Shown here: in pieces, positions 61,515 through 64,000 of the stretch
Numbering within the stretch: position 1 is the stretch's first letter
How the letters are laid out: the number at the start of each line of letters is the position of its first letter
Source: Chloroflexota bacterium
GTDB taxonomy: Bacteria; Chloroflexota; UBA11872; VXNJ01
Length of the DNA: 64,000 bases
Direction of reading: 5' to 3'
Assembly: GCA_009840625.1 (NCBI GenBank)
Contig: VXNJ01000014.1
Span: forward strand, 64,907 to 128,906
The notes under the pieces: model-generated
Told to the model about the DNA's origin: nothing
The model's database searches: none
What the model saw: the letters and a program-made list of their open reading frames with translations, nothing else
Made by a program: the position numbers and the translations under genes

Positions 61515-62834
61515 ATGCCCGATCGCGTTTCTGAGCCCCTCGCGCCCGCACGCAGGGGCGGAATCTTCTGGGGCTGGTGGATTGTGATCGGGGCGATCGT
61601 GGGCCAGTTTGCGGCCATGGGTAGCGGCGGGGCAATCGCCGGAGTCTTCCTGCGCCCGATGACCTCCGACCTTGGCTGGGCCGCGGCCGAATACACGCTG
61701 GGCGGTTCGACCGCATTCCTGGTTGGCGGAATTGCCGGTTTCATTGTCGGTCCCCTAGTCGACCGCTTCGGCGCCCGCCCGCTCATGCTCATCGGCGCCT
61801 GCATCTACGCGATGTCGTTCTTTCTCATGTCCCAGATAAGCGCGCTCTGGCAATTCGTGGCCCTGTCGATGCTGGCCGGTGGAGCCGGATTCGCGATGAT
61901 CGGGACCCTGGTCGTCAATTCGACGCTCGCCAAGTGGTTCGTGGTGCGGCGCGGCTGGGCGATCGCGCTGGGCTCGTCGGGAATTTCGCTCGCCGGGCTG
62001 ATCATGCCCGTTTCGATGACCGGCATCGTCGACTGGGTCGGCTGGCGCGACGCCTACGTGGTACTGGCGGCGGTGATGTTTGCGATCATCGTGCCGGCCG
62101 CCCTGGTGATGCGACGCCGCCCCGAGGATTACGGGCTATTGCCGGACGGCGCCGATCCGCGGGCCTGGGCGCGGGCGGGTGCCGAACTTGCAGCGGCGCA
62201 GGCTCGCGACGCCGAGAACTCGCTCTCCCGCGGCCAGGCCCTGCGCACCAGCGCAATCTGGTTGCTGATCGTCGGTTACGGGTGCAACACGCTGGCCCTG
62301 ACCGCGGTGCTGGTGCATGCTATCCCTTTCCTTACCGATCACGGATTCGCGCGCACCGAAGCGGCATTGGCGATCGCCGTCAACGGGGGAGCCAATCTGA
62401 GCTCGAAGTTCGTGTGGGGCTTCCTGCTGCAGCGGATCCACGTGCGCAAACTCTCGGCGACGGCGCTCTGCACCTCGGCGACGGGCGTCGCCCTGATGCT
62501 CCTTTCGGCCCAGGCCGGCTCGCTGGGACTCATGTTCGTAGCGTTCAGTTTCTGGGGATTCGGATTCGGCGGCTCCGTGCCGCTCAGCGAATTCATATGG
62601 GCCAAGTACTTCGGGCGCGTGCACATTGGGGCGGTGCGCGGCGTGGGGGCACCATTTACGGTCGCGCTGGGTGCGGTCGGGCCGGTGCTGGCTGGGCTGT
62701 ACTTTGATGCGATCGGATCGTACACCGGCGCATTTGTGGCGTTCGCGGGCGTGTATCTGGTAGGTGCGACCGCGATATTCGTCTCCCGCGAACCGCAACC
62801 GCGGCCGGGTCCGGCCGCGGAGTCTGGGGATTAG
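61515..62834 (+). CDS. Major facilitator superfamily transporter
   Basis: A 439-residue, 12-helix MFS carrier resembling monocarboxylate or oxalate/formate antiporters. Helix 1 GWWIVIGAIVGQFAAMG is typical of that group, and GPLVDRFGARP is the motif A loop between helices 2 and 3. ATG 61515 is chosen for the family N-terminus. Substrate unknown. Confidence 0.85.
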   Translation: MPDRVSEPLAPARRGGIFWGWWIVIGAIVGQFAAMGSGGAIAGVFLRPMTSDLGWAAAEYTLGGSTAFLVGGIAGFIVGPLVDRFGARPLMLIGACIYAMSFFLMSQISALWQFVALSMLAGGAGFAMIGTLVVNSTLAKWFVVRRGWAIALGSSGISLAGLIMPVSMTGIVDWVGWRDAYVVLAAVMFAIIVPAALVMRRRPEDYGLLPDGADPRAWARAGAELAAAQARDAENSLSRGQALRTSAIWLLIVGYGCNTLALTAVLVHAIPFLTDHGFARTEAALAIAVNGGANLSSKFVWGFLLQRIHVRKLSATALCTSATGVALMLLSAQAGSLGLMFVAFSFWGFGFGGSVPLSEFIWAKYFGRVHIGAVRGVGAPFTVALGAVGPVLAGLYFDAIGSYTGAFVAFAGVYLVGATAIFVSREPQPRPGPAAESGD

Positions 62835-63105
62835 CCAGTCCGGCGCGGCCGGCGATTGGGGTAAATCGGCCGGTTTCGGCCATTCCAACACCGTGACCCG
62901 CGGTCCGGCGCGCGCCCTTCGGTCGTCGGCAACCAGGCGCACGCGGGGACGAATATTGCGGCGAGGAGAAGCGCATCGAAAGGTCCCGCGCAGTTCACAA
63001 TCAGTTGAGGGCGAATTGGCCGGCCGGCGTACCAATCTCTTGATCGGCTAACCGTTTGCAAGGCCTCTCCAGGAGTGCCTGGAAGAATCGGGGGTTGCGG
63101 ACCAG

Positions 63106-64000
63106 ATGGACTTGGGTCTATTCCTGATGCCGCTGCATCCACCCGAGAAACCAACCGCCCAGGGCTTCGACGAAGACCTTGAACTGATCTGCCGTGCCGA
63201 CGAGCTCGGATTCCGCGAGGCTTGGGTTGGCGAACACATGACCTCGCGCTGGGAAACGATAGCCGCACCGGACCTTTTTCTGGCCAAGGCGTTCGCGCTC
63301 ACCCGCAACATCCGCCTGGGGACCGGCGTCTACCTGCCGGCCTTGCACCATCCGGCCGAACTCGCGACCCGGGCCGCGATGCTGGACCAGCTCTCGCGGG
63401 GAAGGTTCAACCTGGGTATGGGTACCGGATCGATTCCCGCCGATCGCCCGTTCATGGGGGTGGACGGCAGCCCGGATTCAATGCAGGAACGGTTCGTCGA
63501 AGGGTTCGAGGTCATCTTGGAACTTTTCTCGGCAAATCCCCCCTGGCGGCACGAGGGAAAGCACTGGACCGTTGAGCTGACCGGGGCCCAGGTCGACCTG
63601 GACATGGGATTTCCGATTCGCCCCTACACGCGCCCTCATCCCCCGATCGGAATTCCCGGTTATTCGCCCAATTCCGGATCGATGCGCATGGCCGGGCGGC
63701 GCGGTTACTGGGCGCTGTCTACAAATCTGGCCGCCAACTGGATCCTTGGCACCCACTGGGACGCCTACCGCGCAGGATTGGCCGAAGGCGGTCACCCAAT
63801 AGACCCTGGCGGGTGGCGGGTGGCGCGCGAGGTGTACGTGGCCGACACTGATGAAGAGGCCTTCGCCTACGCGATTGACGGACCGATGGGAAAAAATTTC
63901 CGGCGCTTCATGATGCCGCTGCTGGTGCGTAACACCCCCGACGGGCTGGGCACGTTCAAGGACGATCCGGATATGCCCGACAGCGCCGTGACCGTTGAAT
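63106..64000 (+). CDS. LLM-class flavin-dependent oxidoreductase, C-terminus cut off by the window edge
   Basis: Luciferase-like TIM-barrel monooxygenase using reduced FMN or F420. 298 residues visible: MDLGLFLMPLHPP, then EAWVGEHMTSRWE, the conserved RIRLGTGV-type strand (NIRLGTGVYLPALHHP), and LDQLSRGRFNLGMGTG. ATG at 63106. No stop before 64000. This family is expanded in SAR202 Chloroflexota. The substrate cannot be told. Confidence 0.9.
   Translation, partial: MDLGLFLMPLHPPEKPTAQGFDEDLELICRADELGFREAWVGEHMTSRWETIAAPDLFLAKAFALTRNIRLGTGVYLPALHHPAELATRAAMLDQLSRGRFNLGMGTGSIPADRPFMGVDGSPDSMQERFVEGFEVILELFSANPPWRHEGKHWTVELTGAQVDLDMGFPIRPYTRPHPPIGIPGYSPNSGSMRMAGRRGYWALSTNLAANWILGTHWDAYRAGLAEGGHPIDPGGWRVAREVYVADTDEEAFAYAIDGPMGKNFRRFMMPLLVRNTPDGLGTFKDDPDMPDSAVTVE

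Noticed and set aside
62835-63105. Gene in the gap between the MFS and LLM genes
   Set aside because: The 271 bp show only short, biased frames on both strands and no ribosome site or family motif.

Overview
The window reads as a contiguous piece of a high-GC bacterial chromosome. It is densely coded, has long co-oriented gene runs and makes heavy use of GTG and TTG starts. The best guess is Chloroflexota, possibly a Dehalococcoidia or SAR202-like lineage. The clues are the side-by-side TIGR03662/TIGR03663-type membrane proteins typical of Chloroflexi and archaea, a DUF2342-type metalloprotease, flavin-dependent ThyX, an MreB homologue, a K+-independent H+-pyrophosphatase and a luciferase-like monooxygenase at the right edge. 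This assignment is an inference; no rRNA gene is present to confirm it.

Layout from left to right. (1) 1-3002, minus: groEL (cut by the edge), groES and a LarA-like racemase. (2) 3164-5601, plus: a cyclase with a non-standard start, a tyrosine recombinase with altered catalytic residues, and purine nucleoside phosphorylase. (3) 15642-5575, minus: one long run of thyX, ispH, a TPP enzyme, a SelA-like PLP enzyme, ridA, two large membrane glycosyltransferase-like proteins and rsgA. (4) 15688-24860: a metalloprotease, apt, a family 4/5 uracil-DNA glycosylase, a PIG-L-like pseudoenzyme, obg, a SurA-like foldase, the rpsF-ssb-rpsR operon, a hydrolase and an aldo/keto reductase. (5) 24866-33809: tRNA-Leu, then a tightly overlapped plus-strand run of coaX, coaBC, recJ, rel, an M24 protein, glycerate kinase and a LysM protein. 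(6) 34063-37513: a secreted-sensor-like pair, a BNR-repeat protein and a Tat lipoprotein resembling a sugar-binding protein. (7) 37836-47932: the whole F-type ATP synthase operon (atpI-B-E-F-H-A-G-D-C), followed by murA, an mreB-like gene and a 2-hydroxyacid dehydrogenase. (8) 47978-53346: a CinA/NMNAT-type fusion, uppP, hppA and hisC. (9) 53497-57645: an Mre11/Rad50-like (YhaO/YhaN-like) pair in which both partners have lost signature residues, plus a small membrane protein. (10) 57709-64000: an aminotransferase, tRNA-Ile, a toxin-antitoxin remnant, an intergenic stretch with competing hairpins, a membrane protein, an MFS transporter and a partial LLM flavoprotein.

Housekeeping functions dominate: proteostasis, pyrimidine and isoprenoid precursors, CoA synthesis, the stringent response, proton-driven ATP synthesis, PPi-driven proton pumping and peptidoglycan precursor enzymes. 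Gene junctions often overlap as TTGA, GTGA or ATGA, which points to translational coupling.

The most unusual content is a series of conserved-fold proteins with altered active sites: the recombinase, PIG-L protein, CoaBC, M24 protein and the Mre11/Rad50-like pair. Of these, the Mre11/Rad50-like pair is the best candidate for an undescribed system. No CRISPR array, insertion sequence or rRNA operon was seen.
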